Assembly (NCBI GenBank): GCA_025055175.1
Contig: JANWYT010000032.1
Location: forward strand, 118,816 to 182,815
DNA length: 64,000 nucleotides
Reading direction: 5' to 3'
Source of the DNA: Anaerolineae bacterium
GTDB taxonomy: Bacteria; Chloroflexota; Anaerolineae; Aggregatilineales; Phototrophicaceae
The position numbers were made by a program, and so were the translations under genes. Below the pieces are notes generated by a model. The model saw nothing but the letters and a program-made list of their open reading frames with translations. It was not told the DNA's origin and searched no databases. Positions 1 through 11,389 of this stretch are shown piece by piece. Every line of letters begins with the position of its first letter. The first letter of the stretch is position 1.

Positions 1-639
1 AATAGCACGCCGCTATTCCAGGGGACGGCCATCGCACAAGAAGCGGATACTTGGTCGCTGACAGCTACTGCCTATGTAGCGCTCATCACCCAAACCCAAG
101 AAATTTCGCTCACCCAGACGGCTTTTGCCCTGGGCATTGGCATTCCTCCTACCGCCGCTCCTACATTTGAGCTGGCGACGGCCACCTTCCCACCGGCGAT
201 TGAGCCGACGCAGCCTGGCATTATCGCGCCTGGCCCGCTTGCTCCTGGTGGAAGTTGCATTCACGAAGTGCGCGCCGGCGATAACCTGTTCCGCCTATCG
301 CTGTACTATGGCCTGCCTATCCGCACTATCGCCACTGCCAATGGCATCGCCAACATCAACCTCATAGTCGTCGGCCAGAAGCTGACTATCCCTGGCTGCG
401 GCACAACAGGCAACTTTCCACCCCCAACCTCGTTCCCCACAAGCACGCCTGGCTTCGGCATAGGTGGCCCAGGCACGGGCAGCGTCGGTGGCACAATCCA
501 CGTCGTCGATCAGTACGAAACCCTGTTCATCATCTCGCAGCGCTACGGCGTGCCAGTGAACAGCATTGCCGCTGCCAACGGCATCGCCAACATCAACATG
601 ATTATGATCGGTCAGCAGTTGGTCATCCCAGGGCGTTAG
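1..639 (+). CDS. LysM-domain protein (5' end outside window)
   Basis: The frame is open from base 1 to a TAG at 637-639, so this is the C-terminal part of a longer protein. A Thr/Ala/Pro-rich stretch of about 80 residues is followed by two LysM modules. The first spans about residues 84-134 (begins SCIHEVRAGDNLFRLS, ends KLTIPGC) and the second about 165-212 (begins TIHVVDQYETLFIISQ, ends QLVIPGR), with a Gly/Pro/Thr linker between them. LysM modules bind N-acetylglucosamine-containing glycans such as peptidoglycan, so an extracytoplasmic, wall-associated protein is likely. The two modules share the phrase ANGIANIN, which suggests a recent internal duplication. The enzymatic or anchoring part, if any, lies upstream of the window. 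The domain call is secure; the overall function is unknown. Confidence 0.85.
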   Translation, partial: NSTPLFQGTAIAQEADTWSLTATAYVALITQTQEISLTQTAFALGIGIPPTAAPTFELATATFPPAIEPTQPGIIAPGPLAPGGSCIHEVRAGDNLFRLSLYYGLPIRTIATANGIANINLIVVGQKLTIPGCGTTGNFPPPTSFPTSTPGFGIGGPGTGSVGGTIHVVDQYETLFIISQRYGVPVNSIAAANGIANINMIMIGQQLVIPGR

Positions 640-650
640 GCGTTTTTTTT

Positions 651-1184
651 ATGGAAGAGAAGATCATCGACACACGTGCCATCTATGCAGGGCGCGTGGT
701 ACGCTTGGATGTGCATCAGGTGGAGCTGCCCAACGGCGTGCAAGGCCGACGCGAGATTCTGACGCACCCTGGCGCTGTGGCCATCGTCGCCCTAGACGAT
801 GAGCAACACGTCCTGCTGGTGCGCCAGTTCCGCTTGGCAGCCAACCAGGTCATGCTGGAGATTCCGGCTGGCACGCGCGAGCCTGGAGAAGATATCTTCG
901 TCTGCGCTGAGCGCGAGCTACGCGAGGAGACGGGCCAGCGTCCGCTCAAGCTGGAGCATCTGGGCGGCTTCTTCGTCGCGCCTGGCTACACGACAGAATA
1001 TATCCACCTGTTCCTGGCCGAAGGCTACGAGCCTGCGCCGCTGACGATGGACGCCGATGAACAGATTAGTGTGGAACGCGTGCCGCTGCGCGAGGCACTG
1101 GCTATGATTGACGATGGACGAATCATCGACGGCAAGAGCGCCGTCGGTCTGCTGCGAGTGGCGCGTCGCCTTAGCCTTGTTTGA
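651..1184 (+). CDS. Nudix hydrolase, ADP-ribose pyrophosphatase type
   Basis: A 177-residue protein with a complete Nudix box at residues 74-96: G74, E80, R88-E89-L90, E92-E93 and G95 fit GX5EX7REUXEEXGU exactly. Size, the N-terminal strand region and the IPAGTREPGE context match the ADP-ribose pyrophosphatase (NudF/YqkG) subfamily, which hydrolyses ADP-ribose to AMP and ribose-5-phosphate using divalent metal. Substrate is inferred from family resemblance; other nucleoside diphosphate sugars are possible. The ATG lies 12 bases after the LysM stop, directly behind a run of eight T residues and without a clear Shine-Dalgarno sequence, so translation may depend on coupling to the upstream gene. 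The next gene, rplS, has its own promoter. Confidence 0.88.
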   Translation: MEEKIIDTRAIYAGRVVRLDVHQVELPNGVQGRREILTHPGAVAIVALDDEQHVLLVRQFRLAANQVMLEIPAGTREPGEDIFVCAERELREETGQRPLKLEHLGGFFVAPGYTTEYIHLFLAEGYEPAPLTMDADEQISVERVPLREALAMIDDGRIIDGKSAVGLLRVARRLSLV

Positions 1185-1205
1185 GGCACGGCCTGTCGTT
1201 ATAAT
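1177..1205 (+). promoter_or_regulatory. Putative promoter of rplS
   Basis: TTGTTT at 1177-1182, a 17-base spacer, then TATAAT at 1200-1205. Transcription would begin near 1212, about 90 bases before the rplS GTG. The -35 box overlaps the end of the Nudix gene. The -10 box is a full consensus match; the -35 is partial. Confidence 0.55.
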
Positions 1206-1300
1206 GCTAGGCCGCTAAAATCCGAGATTCTATGCATCGCCTGCCCTAGCAGAGCCACGCCGAGGCGAAGCATCCAGGCATTTCAGGAGAGGACTGGGCC

Positions 1301-1654
1301 GTGAGCAACACCAACGAACTTATGAAAGCGCTGGCTATGCCCGCGCACAACCACCCGCAAGTCGCGGCTGGTGATACTGTCAAAGTCCATGTACGCATCG
1401 TCGAAGGCGACAAGGAACGTATCCAGGTCTTCCAGGGGATCGTGATTCGCGTGCGCGGCGGCGGCAACGAAGCCAACTTCACGGTGCGCCGTATTGCCAG
1501 CCACAGCATCGGCGTGGAACGCACCTTCCTCATCCACAGCCCGCGCATTGACAAAATTGAGATTGTGCGCCGCTCCAAAGTGCGCCGCGCTCAGCTCTAC
1601 TACCTGCGCGATGTGCGCGGCAAAGCGGCTCGCTTGAAAGAACGTCGCGGTTAA
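1301..1654 (+). CDS. rplS: 50S ribosomal protein L19
   Basis: A 117-residue protein with the L19 core: a basic, beta-rich protein with [20 protein letters not shown], the [12 protein letters not shown] loop, and a C-terminal [22 protein letters not shown] typical of the family. L19 sits at the 30S-50S interface. The start is GTG at 1301, preceded by AGGAG at 1285-1289. The usual bacterial neighbours rpsP, rimM and trmD are absent here; the gene stands alone behind its own promoter, and an amidotransferase-like gene follows 3 bases after its stop. Length is typical. Confidence 0.97.
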   Translation: MSNTNELMKALAMPAHNHPQVAAGDTVKVHVRIVEGDKERIQVFQGIVIRVRGGGNEANFTVRRIASHSIGVERTFLIHSPRIDKIEIVRRSKVRRAQLYYLRDVRGKAARLKERRG

Positions 1655-1657
1655 CCT

Positions 1658-2404
1658 ATGCTGCGCCCACTGATCGGAATCACCACCCACCGACACATCT
1701 CTGAGGAGACGGGCTGGGAGTACGACATGAACTACGCCCAAAACGCTCGCGCCATCGAAGCGGCCGGCGGGCTGCCCGTCCTCATCCCAGCAGCCCTCAG
1801 CCAAGACACTCTGCGCGCTCTGTATGAGCGCCTAGACGGACTCATGTTGCCCGGCGGCGGTGACGTTGATCCTGTTCACTATCAGCAGGAAGCTCACCCG
1901 ACAGTGAACCGCATTGACGAAGACCGCGACCGCACTGAGATGACGCTGACGCGCTGGGCAGTGGCCGACGATCTGCCGCTGTTCGGCATTTGTCGTGGCG
2001 TTCAGGTGATGAATGTGGCCCTGGGCGGGACGCTGGTGCAGGACATTCCCTCTCAGGTGCAAACCGACCTCAAGCACGACATCCCCAACGACCAGCCCCG
2101 CAGCACGCGCCTGCATGAGGTCGTCATCAATGAAGGCAGCCGCCTGGCACGTATCCTGGGGACGACGCGCACTGAAGTGAACAGCCTACACCATCAGGCC
2201 GTAGGCGCAATCGCGCCCAGCGCGCAAGCGACGGCTCATGCCCCCGATGGCGTCATTGAAGCGCTGGAACTACCCGACAAATATTTCGTGCTGGCAGTGC
2301 AGTGGCATCCTGAAGACATGATCGACGATAACGAGGCCATGCGCCGTATCTTCGTCGAATTTGTAGAAGCAGCGCGCCGGCGCATGGTCACCAAGCTGGC
2401 CTGA
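1658..2404 (+). CDS. Gamma-glutamyl-gamma-aminobutyrate hydrolase family protein (peptidase C26)
   Basis: A 248-residue class I glutamine-amidotransferase-like hydrolase. The nucleophile elbow is GICRG with Cys112, the oxyanion strand is MLPGGGDVDP at about 63-72, and the His-Glu dyad sits in QWHPE at residues 215-219 (His217, Glu219). This arrangement fits PuuD-like enzymes, which cleave gamma-glutamyl-GABA in putrescine catabolism. No other putrescine gene is nearby, so the natural substrate is uncertain; other gamma-glutamyl amides are possible. The ATG follows the rplS stop by 3 bases, suggesting cotranscription, and a terminator follows at 2436-2462. Confidence 0.88.
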   Translation: MLRPLIGITTHRHISEETGWEYDMNYAQNARAIEAAGGLPVLIPAALSQDTLRALYERLDGLMLPGGGDVDPVHYQQEAHPTVNRIDEDRDRTEMTLTRWAVADDLPLFGICRGVQVMNVALGGTLVQDIPSQVQTDLKHDIPNDQPRSTRLHEVVINEGSRLARILGTTRTEVNSLHHQAVGAIAPSAQATAHAPDGVIEALELPDKYFVLAVQWHPEDMIDDNEAMRRIFVEFVEAARRRMVTKLA

Positions 2405-2435
2405 GCTAGTCTCAATTCTTCGACATCCTGCAGGA

Positions 2436-2462
2436 AGGGCGCGCCTGAAAGTGCGCCTTTTT
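2436..2462 (+). terminator. Intrinsic terminator after the rplS-hydrolase unit
   Basis: AGGGCGC (2436-2442) pairs with GCGCCTT (2453-2459, one G-T pair) around a 10-base loop and runs into five T residues at 2458-2462. Confidence 0.75.
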
Positions 2463-2605
2463 GCATTCTTGTCCCTCATGTAACCCTATAACCCTTCTCT
2501 TGCGACACAATGACGCAAGGCTTGGCTCACGTTAGCGCGTCTTCTTGACGCACCTAACAAGCCAGACTCTCGTTAAACGCTTCATAGCACATTCTGCACA
2601 GAAGA

Positions 2606-2623
2606 TTGTGCTGAATTTCACAC
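2606..2623 (+). promoter_or_regulatory. Crp/Fnr-type operator upstream of the glyoxylate genes
   Basis: TTGTGC-TGAATT-TCACAC matches the TGTGA-N6-TCACA dyad at nine of ten core positions. It lies in the 246-base gap between the terminator and malate synthase. A possible -10 box, TATACT, is at 2656-2661, but I see no convincing -35 box, as would be expected for an activator-dependent promoter. The rest of this gap holds nothing I can identify; a 61-codon frame at 2545-2730 has no ribosome binding site and overlaps the next gene. Confidence 0.45.
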
Positions 2624-2708
2624 ATGCTGTTGTTCCTGGAGTGCTGGCCTTTGCTTATACTGCAGGGCATATCTATAAGCCAACCCAAACCATCCAGGAC
2701 AGCCGACT

Positions 2709-4295
<1,587 letters not shown>

Positions 4296-4344
4296 GTTTT
4301 TGACCTTGTTCCTGCCCTAGTCACACACTGAGGAGACATGTACC

Positions 4345-5661
<1,317 letters not shown>

Positions 5662-5712
5662 TCTCGCAATCCTCCGCTCCTGGGTGATTGGCTTTTTATA
5701 CTATTCCTCATC

Positions 5713-5741
5713 GGGTGGGCTGCAAGGCCCACTCTTTTTTT
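5713..5741 (+). terminator. Intrinsic terminator after aceBA
   Basis: GGGTGGGC (5713-5720) pairs with GCCCACTC (5727-5734, one G-T pair) around a 6-base loop and is followed by seven T residues to 5741. Confidence 0.9.
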
Positions 5742-5875
5742 GCTGACGAAAACTCCTCGCGGGGCTTAAGCGCTCCCAGAGATTCGCTCAGTGTGCAACG
5801 CGCTGTGGGCTAAGACGAGAGCGGAGGGCAATAGCTCAAGGGCTACCTATCAGCGAAGCTCAGCGCGATCATATG

Positions 5876-5915
5876 TCATGATGAACTTTTCATGAGTAAG
5901 AAGGGCGAGTAAAAT
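5876..5915 (+). promoter_or_regulatory. Putative promoter and paired TCATGA sites before the moeA cluster
   Basis: TTTTCA (5887-5892), 17 bases, TAAAAT (5910-5915) form a modest promoter. Two copies of the palindrome TCATGA, at 5876-5881 and 5890-5895, are separated by eight bases and overlap the -35 box, as an operator might. Bases 5742-5875 contain GC-rich inverted segments but nothing I can name. Confidence 0.35.
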
Positions 5916-5960
5916 AGAAGGCGGACGTAAAAAGATAAATTGAAGATTAACGAGAAGACG

Positions 5961-7199
5961 ATGGTTCAAAGTGAATTCTTCCGCCTATTGCCTGTCTCTG
6001 AAGCGCTAACCCTTTGGTTGGATGGTCTGCCTAGAATGGAGCGCTGCGAACACCTACCAACAGCGCGCGCCCTGGGGCGTGTGCTGGCCGAAGCGCCGCG
6101 TTCGGCGCTGGCCCTGCCCCAGTTCCCACGCAGCGCGATGGATGGCTACGCTGTGCGCGCCGAAGACACTTACGGTGCATCGCCCAACCTGCCTGCCTAC
6201 TTGCGAGTGGTGGGGCGTGTGCCAATGGGTCAAGCCGCTTCTCAATCCATCAGTAGCGGCGAAGCGCTAGAGATTGCCACTGGCGCTATGTTGCCCCCTG
6301 GCGCATCGGCGGTGGTCATGGTGGAGAAGACACAGGACATTGGTGGCGGCGACCTGGAGGTGCATGGGCCTGTCGCGCCCGGCGAAAACGTCGTGCAGGT
6401 AGGCGAAGATGTGGCCGAGGGAGCGGAGATTCTGCCTGTAGGTCACACGCTGCGCCCCCAAGACTTGGGTGGCCTGCTGGCCTGTGGGATCACCGAAGTT
6501 AAGGTGATTGCTCGTCCGCGCCTGGCCCTCGTTGGCAGTGGTGATGAGCTTGTCGCGCCCGATCAGCAGCCCGCCCCAGGCCAAATCCGCGATATCAATT
6601 CGTATGTGCTGGCGGCGCTGTTTGAGCAAATGGGCGGCGAAGTGCTGCACATGGGCATCGCTCGCGACGATTTCGACGATTTGTACCAGCGCGCCGCTAA
6701 CGGTCTGGCCCAGGCCGACGTCCTAGTGCTGACAGCAGGCAGCTCCATCAGCACCCGCGACTTGACGAGCGCAGTCATCAACAAGTTAGGCGCGCCAGGC
6801 GTCATCCAGCATGGCTTAGCCGTCAAGCCGGGCAAACCCACCATCTTGGGACGCAGCGAAGGCAAAGCTGTCATCGGCCTGCCAGGTAACCCCGTCTCGG
6901 CATACTGCGTCGCCCGCCGGATGATTGGGCCGCTGATCCGCCACCTACTCGGCCAGCGCCCCCGCCATGCGGCAATCCTCAGCGCTCGACTAAGCGCCAA
7001 CGTACCGAGCAAGGCGGGCCGCGAAGACACTATCCCCGTCAAACTAACGCACGACGAGCGCAGCCTGTGGGCCACGCCGCTCTTCGGCAAGTCCAACCTC
7101 ATCTTTACGCTGATCGAAGCCGACGGCCTACTGACTGTGCCGCTCAACAGCGGTGGCTTGCTGGCCGAGAGCCTGGTCGATGTGGAGCTGTTTGCATGA
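5961..7199 (+). CDS. moeA: Molybdopterin molybdenumtransferase MoeA
   Basis: A 412-residue MoeA, the enzyme that inserts molybdate into adenylylated molybdopterin. Seen: the N-terminal SAMDGYAVRAEDT segment, the IATGAMLPPGA region, the MoCF-like domain with VGSGDEL and the LPGNPVSAY loop, and a C-terminal beta domain. Where many MoeA proteins carry a GGVS-type loop, this one reads TAGSSISTRD. I chose ATG 5961, which has GAGAAG just upstream; a TTG at 5940 in the same frame lacks a ribosome site. Its TGA overlaps the ATG of a second MoeA-type gene (ATGA), so the two are translationally coupled; moaA follows. Confidence 0.93.
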   Translation: MVQSEFFRLLPVSEALTLWLDGLPRMERCEHLPTARALGRVLAEAPRSALALPQFPRSAMDGYAVRAEDTYGASPNLPAYLRVVGRVPMGQAASQSISSGEALEIATGAMLPPGASAVVMVEKTQDIGGGDLEVHGPVAPGENVVQVGEDVAEGAEILPVGHTLRPQDLGGLLACGITEVKVIARPRLALVGSGDELVAPDQQPAPGQIRDINSYVLAALFEQMGGEVLHMGIARDDFDDLYQRAANGLAQADVLVLTAGSSISTRDLTSAVINKLGAPGVIQHGLAVKPGKPTILGRSEGKAVIGLPGNPVSAYCVARRMIGPLIRHLLGQRPRHAAILSARLSANVPSKAGREDTIPVKLTHDERSLWATPLFGKSNLIFTLIEADGLLTVPLNSGGLLAESLVDVELFA

Positions 7200-9136
7200 G
7201 CGCCAACAATCTAACGGAGCGCAACATCTACCTAGAAGATATTCCCATGACAGAAGCGCGCGCCGCGCTAGACGAAGCTCTGCGCGCTCTGGGCAAGCTG
7301 GCGCCGCTGCCAGGCGAACGCGTCGGTCTACGCCAAGCCCTGGGCCGTGTGCTGGCTGAGCCGCTGTGGGCGCGCCGCAGCGTGCCGCATTACCACGCTT
7401 GTGCTGTCGATGGCTACGCAGTACGCGCCGCTGATACAGCCCACGCCAGCGAGACACGCCCCATCGGCCTGGCACTGGGAACGCAGGCGCTGGCAGTCAA
7501 CACAGGTGAACCACTGCCTGAAGGCATGGACGCCGTCATCATGATTGAGAACGTCCAGCACGAGCGAGACTCCATCCGCATTATGGAAGCGGTCGCCCCC
7601 TACCAGCACGTGCGCGTGCTAGGTGAAGACGTAGTGGCCAGCGAGCTGATCTTGCCCGCTGGCCAGCGCTTGCGCCCCGTCGACCTGGGAGTGGCGGCAG
7701 CCAGCGGCTATCACGAGGTTACAGTGCGCCGACGCCCGCTGGTCGTCCTCATCCCCACAGGCAACGAATTGGTGAGCGCCGACCAAGAGCCGCAATACGG
7801 CCAGATCATCGAATTCAACAGCCTCGTCCTCAGCGCTCAAATCGAAGACTTCGGTGGACAAGCCCTCGTCCTGCCCATCACACCCGACGATCCTGCTGCT
7901 CTGCAGAACGCCATCGAAACTGCCCTGAGCCACATGCCGAACCTCATCCTCGTCCTGAGCGGCTCATCTGCCGGCAGCAAAGACTTCACAGCGCGCTTGG
8001 TGCGCCAGATAGGCAGATTGTTGGTGCATGGCGTCGCAGTGCGGCCGGGCCATCCCGTCATCATGGGCCTGGTGCAAGATGTGCCGCTGATTGGCGTGCC
8101 GGGCTACCCCGTCAGCGCCGCCCTGACGGGCGATTTGTTCGTCAACCCGCTGCTAGCAGCTTGGCTAGGCGTGCTGCCCGTCCTAGACGGTCGACCGCGC
8201 CTCAGGGCGCAGCTCACGCGCAAGCTCACGTCGCCCATCGGCGACGACGACTTCGTGCGCGTGACGCTGGCGCGCGTAGGAGAGCGCGTCCTGGCCACGC
8301 CGCTCAGTCGTGGAGCTGGCGTCATCACGTCGCTGGTGCGCGCTGACGGCCTAGCCCATATCCCACGCTTCGTGGAAGGCGCAGAAGCAGGCCAAGAAGT
8401 GGACATCATCCTGTATCACAACGATCCCGCTGTGCTGGCTCGCACCATCGCCCATCTGGGCAGCCACGATCCCATGCTCGACTTGCTAGCCCAATTCCTG
8501 ACAGAGCGCTTCCCAGGCTGGCGCTTGTCCAGCGGCAACGTCGGCTCGTTGGGGGGCTTGGTGGCCTTGCGCCGCCGCGAAGCTCACTTGGCTGGCATTC
8601 ATCTGCTAGACGAGGCGACGGGCAACTACAACGTCCCATACCTAGAACGCCAACTCAAGGGCCTGCCTGTGCGCCTAGTGACCTTCGCTCATCGCGAACA
8701 AGGCCTCATGGTGACAGCAGGCAATCCGATGAAAGTGACAGGATTGGACGATCTGCGCCGCCTGCGCTTCGTCAACCGTCAGCGCGGGGCTGGCACGCGC
8801 TTGCTGCTAGATTATGAACTCAAGCAGCGCGGCATATCTCCTGACGAGGTACAGGGCTACGCCAATGAGCAGTACACGCACTTGGCGGTGGCGGCGGCGG
8901 TGGCGGCTGGCGTGGCCGATTGCGGCTTGGGAGTGCGCAGCGCTGCCCAAGCTCTGGGCCTAGACTTCGTGTCGGTGGGCTGGGAGCGCTACGACCTGGC
9001 CATCCCCCAAGAACATTGGGAGCATGAAGGTGTGCAGCACCTCCTGGCCGTCATACGCGACGACGCCTTCCGCCGAGCGCTGAGCCAGCAACACGGCTAC
9101 GACGGCCGCGAGACTGGCCAGATAGTGTACGAATAG
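7196..9136 (+). CDS. MoeA fused to a periplasmic-binding-protein-like domain
   Basis: A 646-residue two-domain protein. Residues 1 to about 410 repeat the MoeA plan (HACAVDGYAVRAADTAH, MIENVQ, PTGNEL, LSGSSAGSKDF, GVPGYPVSA). About residues 430-640 form a PBP-like domain (SGNVGSLGGLVALRRREAHL, FVNRQRGAGTRLLLDYEL, DCGLGVRSAAQALGLDF), the soluble substrate-binding fold found fused to MoeA or MoeA-like regulators in other prokaryotes. The binding domain may sense molybdate, tungstate or a cofactor intermediate; that is inference. The start at 7196 overlaps the upstream moeA stop and is preferred over in-frame upstream codons inside moeA. Two MoeA domains in one operon may divide work between metals. 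Confidence 0.9.
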   Translation: MSANNLTERNIYLEDIPMTEARAALDEALRALGKLAPLPGERVGLRQALGRVLAEPLWARRSVPHYHACAVDGYAVRAADTAHASETRPIGLALGTQALAVNTGEPLPEGMDAVIMIENVQHERDSIRIMEAVAPYQHVRVLGEDVVASELILPAGQRLRPVDLGVAAASGYHEVTVRRRPLVVLIPTGNELVSADQEPQYGQIIEFNSLVLSAQIEDFGGQALVLPITPDDPAALQNAIETALSHMPNLILVLSGSSAGSKDFTARLVRQIGRLLVHGVAVRPGHPVIMGLVQDVPLIGVPGYPVSAALTGDLFVNPLLAAWLGVLPVLDGRPRLRAQLTRKLTSPIGDDDFVRVTLARVGERVLATPLSRGAGVITSLVRADGLAHIPRFVEGAEAGQEVDIILYHNDPAVLARTIAHLGSHDPMLDLLAQFLTERFPGWRLSSGNVGSLGGLVALRRREAHLAGIHLLDEATGNYNVPYLERQLKGLPVRLVTFAHREQGLMVTAGNPMKVTGLDDLRRLRFVNRQRGAGTRLLLDYELKQRGISPDEVQGYANEQYTHLAVAAAVAAGVADCGLGVRSAAQALGLDFVSVGWERYDLAIPQEHWEHEGVQHLLAVIRDDAFRRALSQQHGYDGRETGQIVYE

Positions 9137-9166
9137 TTTGGGAAAGTACTGTTTTGGAGGATGAAA

Positions 9167-10183
9167 ATGAGTGTCTTGCCTCTACTGGATCGTTATGAGC
9201 GCCCTCTGCGCGATCTACGTATCTCTGTGACGGATCGCTGTAATTTCCGCTGCACCTACTGCATGCCCGCCGAAATCTTCAATGAGCGCTATGAGTTCCT
9301 CAAACGCGAGCGGATTTTGACCTATGAAGAAATTGCCCGCGTGACGCGCATTGTCGTGCGACTGGGCGCGGTCAAGCTGCGCCTGACCGGCGGCGAGCCG
9401 CTAGTGCGCCAAGACTTGGATGAGCTAGTACGTCAGCTGGTAGCTATCGACGGCGCGCACGACATTGCCATGACGACCAACGGCGTGCTGCTGCCCAAGC
9501 ACGCCGAACGCCTGCGCGACGCCGGCCTCCAGCGCGTCACCGTCAGCCTAGACTCGCTAGATAACGCCGTCTTCCGCCACATGAACGGCGGTAAAGCCGA
9601 CGTAGACGACGTAATCAAGGGGATTGAAGCCGCCGAACGCGCCCAGCTCACACCGATCAAGATCAACTGCGTGGTGCAGCGCGGCGTGAACGATCATACC
9701 ATCGTCGATTTGGCGCGCTGGTGCAAAGACAAAGGCTACATCCTGCGCTTCATCGAATACATGGACGTTGGCAACATGAACGGCTGGCGCATGGATGACG
9801 TGGTTGGCGCACGCGAGATCGTCGAACGAATCGACTCTGTCTTCCCGCTGGAGCGCCTGCCCCGCAGCTACAGCAGCGAAACCGCCCTGCGCTTCCGCTA
9901 TCGCGACGGCAGCGGCGAAATCGGGATCATCGCCAGCGTGACCATGCCCTTCTGTGGCGACTGCTCACGGCTGCGCTTGTCACCAGAAGGCTCGCTATAT
10001 ACCTGCCTGTTCGCCACGCAAGGCACAGACATCAAGACGCCCATCCGCAACGGCGCTAGCGACGATGAGCTAGAAGCCATCATCAGGAACATGTGGACGG
10101 CCCGCACCGACCGCTACAGCGAAGAGCGCACTGAGCAGACCGACAAGCGCCCCAAGATTGAAATGTACTACATTGGGGGATGA
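9167..10183 (+). CDS. moaA: GTP 3',8-cyclase MoaA
   Basis: A radical-SAM enzyme of 338 residues that converts GTP to the cyclic intermediate at the start of molybdopterin synthesis, acting with MoaC. The N-terminal cluster ligands are Cys25, Cys29 and Cys32 (CNFRCTYC); the C-terminal cluster is Cys263, Cys266 and Cys280; and the protein ends in the conserved Gly-Gly. ATG 9167 is chosen because GGAGG at 9156-9160 sits six bases upstream; the ATG at 9161 would touch the ribosome site. No moaC is in the window. It is the third gene of the cofactor cluster, 30 bases after the fusion gene. Confidence 0.97.
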   Translation: MSVLPLLDRYERPLRDLRISVTDRCNFRCTYCMPAEIFNERYEFLKRERILTYEEIARVTRIVVRLGAVKLRLTGGEPLVRQDLDELVRQLVAIDGAHDIAMTTNGVLLPKHAERLRDAGLQRVTVSLDSLDNAVFRHMNGGKADVDDVIKGIEAAERAQLTPIKINCVVQRGVNDHTIVDLARWCKDKGYILRFIEYMDVGNMNGWRMDDVVGAREIVERIDSVFPLERLPRSYSSETALRFRYRDGSGEIGIIASVTMPFCGDCSRLRLSPEGSLYTCLFATQGTDIKTPIRNGASDDELEAIIRNMWTARTDRYSEERTEQTDKRPKIEMYYIGG

Positions 10184-10265
10184 AGGCGCTCCTCCATCCT
10201 CTAGCTTCTCAACCAGCAGGCCAAACGAGCTTGCAGCGTGGAGCGTCTTGAGTTGAGCAAAGTCG

Positions 10266-10298
10266 TCTCAGCCTGGACAAACTTTGTTTTGACTGAGA
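10266..10298. repeat. 33-bp nested dyad between moaA and the Rieske gene
   Basis: TCTCAG (10266-10271) and CTGAGA (10293-10298) flank, at five bases on each side, a perfect inner dyad ACAAA-C-TTTGT (10277-10287). No T run follows, so it is not a classical terminator. An extended -10 box, TGC-TATAGT, lies downstream at 10348-10356, so it may be an operator for the Rieske gene. Confidence 0.4.
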
Positions 10299-10392
10299 GG
10301 AAATCTGGACGAGCCGTCATTTTGCCCACGTCACAGTCTGCATATCCTGCTATAGTCATGGCACAAACGGAGTTCACCGAAGAGGCTTGCTG

Positions 10393-11358
10393 ATGATCCA
10401 CGATCCCGTGCTGCTCAACGAATGGCACGTCGTCTGTCGTAGCGCTGACCTGCTGCCAGGTCGGCTCTACCCTGCCCGCCTGCTCGATGAAGACCTGGTG
10501 CTGTGGCGCGCACACGGACAGGTACGCGCCTGGCAAGACCTCTGTATCCACCGCGGCGCCAAGCTCTCGCTTGGGCGCGTCAACGATGAGACGCTCATCT
10601 GTCCCTATCATGGCTGGGTCTACAACGAGCAAGGCCAGTGCGTCATGATCCCTGCCCATCCCGCTCAGAAGCCGCCAGAGCGCGCTCGCGCTCACGTCTA
10701 CCAAGCCCAAGAGCGCTACGGCTGGGTGTGGGTATCGCTGGGCCAGCCCATCCACGATCTGCCTGCCTTTGTAGAATGGGACGACGCCAGCTTCCGCAAG
10801 ATTGCCTGCGGCCCGTACCACTTCCGCGCCAGCGCTCCGCGAGTCGTAGAGAACTTCCTAGACGTGGCCCACTTCCCCTTCGTCCACGAAGGCTACCTGG
10901 GCGACCCGCGCTTCACGGAGATTAGCGATTATCAGGCGGTCATCGGGCCAGACGGCATCACCGCCGACGACATTCGCGTCTGGCAGCCCGATCCTGATGG
11001 CACGGGCGTCGGCAAGCACGTCGCCTACACCTACCGCGTGCTGCGCCCTCTGCAGGCCTACTTCATCAAACGCGCCGAACAGGCCTTCGCTATCTACTTT
11101 GCCGTCACGCCGCTCAGCGAGTTGGAGAGCCAGGGCTGGATGTGGATCGTCATGAACTATGGCCACGACCTGCCCGAAGAGCAACTGCGCGCCTTCCAGG
11201 ATGCGGTGGCTGGCCAGGACATTCCCATCGTCGAATCGCAGCGTCCAGAGCGCCTGCCGCTGGACTTGCAAGCCGAGCTGCACTTGCGCTCGGATCGCAC
11301 CGCCATCGCCTATCGACGCTGGTTGCGCGAGCTGGGCCTGAGCTTTGGCACGGCCTGA
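10393..11358 (+). CDS. Rieske non-haem iron oxygenase
   Basis: A 321-residue oxygenase alpha-subunit-like protein. The Rieske [2Fe-2S] ligands are Cys51, His53, Cys70 and His73 (CIH...CPYHGW). The mononuclear iron motif is D157VAHFPFVH165, supplying His160 and His165. This family hydroxylates or demethylates aromatic or other ring substrates using electrons from a separate reductase, which I do not see nearby. The substrate cannot be told from sequence; the short length and DVAHFPFVH motif resemble vanillate-demethylase-like enzymes. ATG 10393 has AGAGG seven bases upstream; in-frame TTG and CTG codons just before it are less likely. Confidence 0.9.
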   Translation: MIHDPVLLNEWHVVCRSADLLPGRLYPARLLDEDLVLWRAHGQVRAWQDLCIHRGAKLSLGRVNDETLICPYHGWVYNEQGQCVMIPAHPAQKPPERARAHVYQAQERYGWVWVSLGQPIHDLPAFVEWDDASFRKIACGPYHFRASAPRVVENFLDVAHFPFVHEGYLGDPRFTEISDYQAVIGPDGITADDIRVWQPDPDGTGVGKHVAYTYRVLRPLQAYFIKRAEQAFAIYFAVTPLSELESQGWMWIVMNYGHDLPEEQLRAFQDAVAGQDIPIVESQRPERLPLDLQAELHLRSDRTAIAYRRWLRELGLSFGTA

Positions 11359-11389
11359 ACAGCGCGCGGATTGATGAAGAGAAGCTCAC

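Noticed and set aside
631..650. Terminator after the LysM gene
   Set aside because: A run of eight T residues follows the stop but no stem of useful length precedes it.
5742..5880. Possible molybdenum-cofactor riboswitch upstream of moeA
   Set aside because: Several GC-rich inverted segments exist, but none matches the conserved core of the Moco RNA motif as I know it, and the likely promoter at 5887-5915 lies downstream of the segments.
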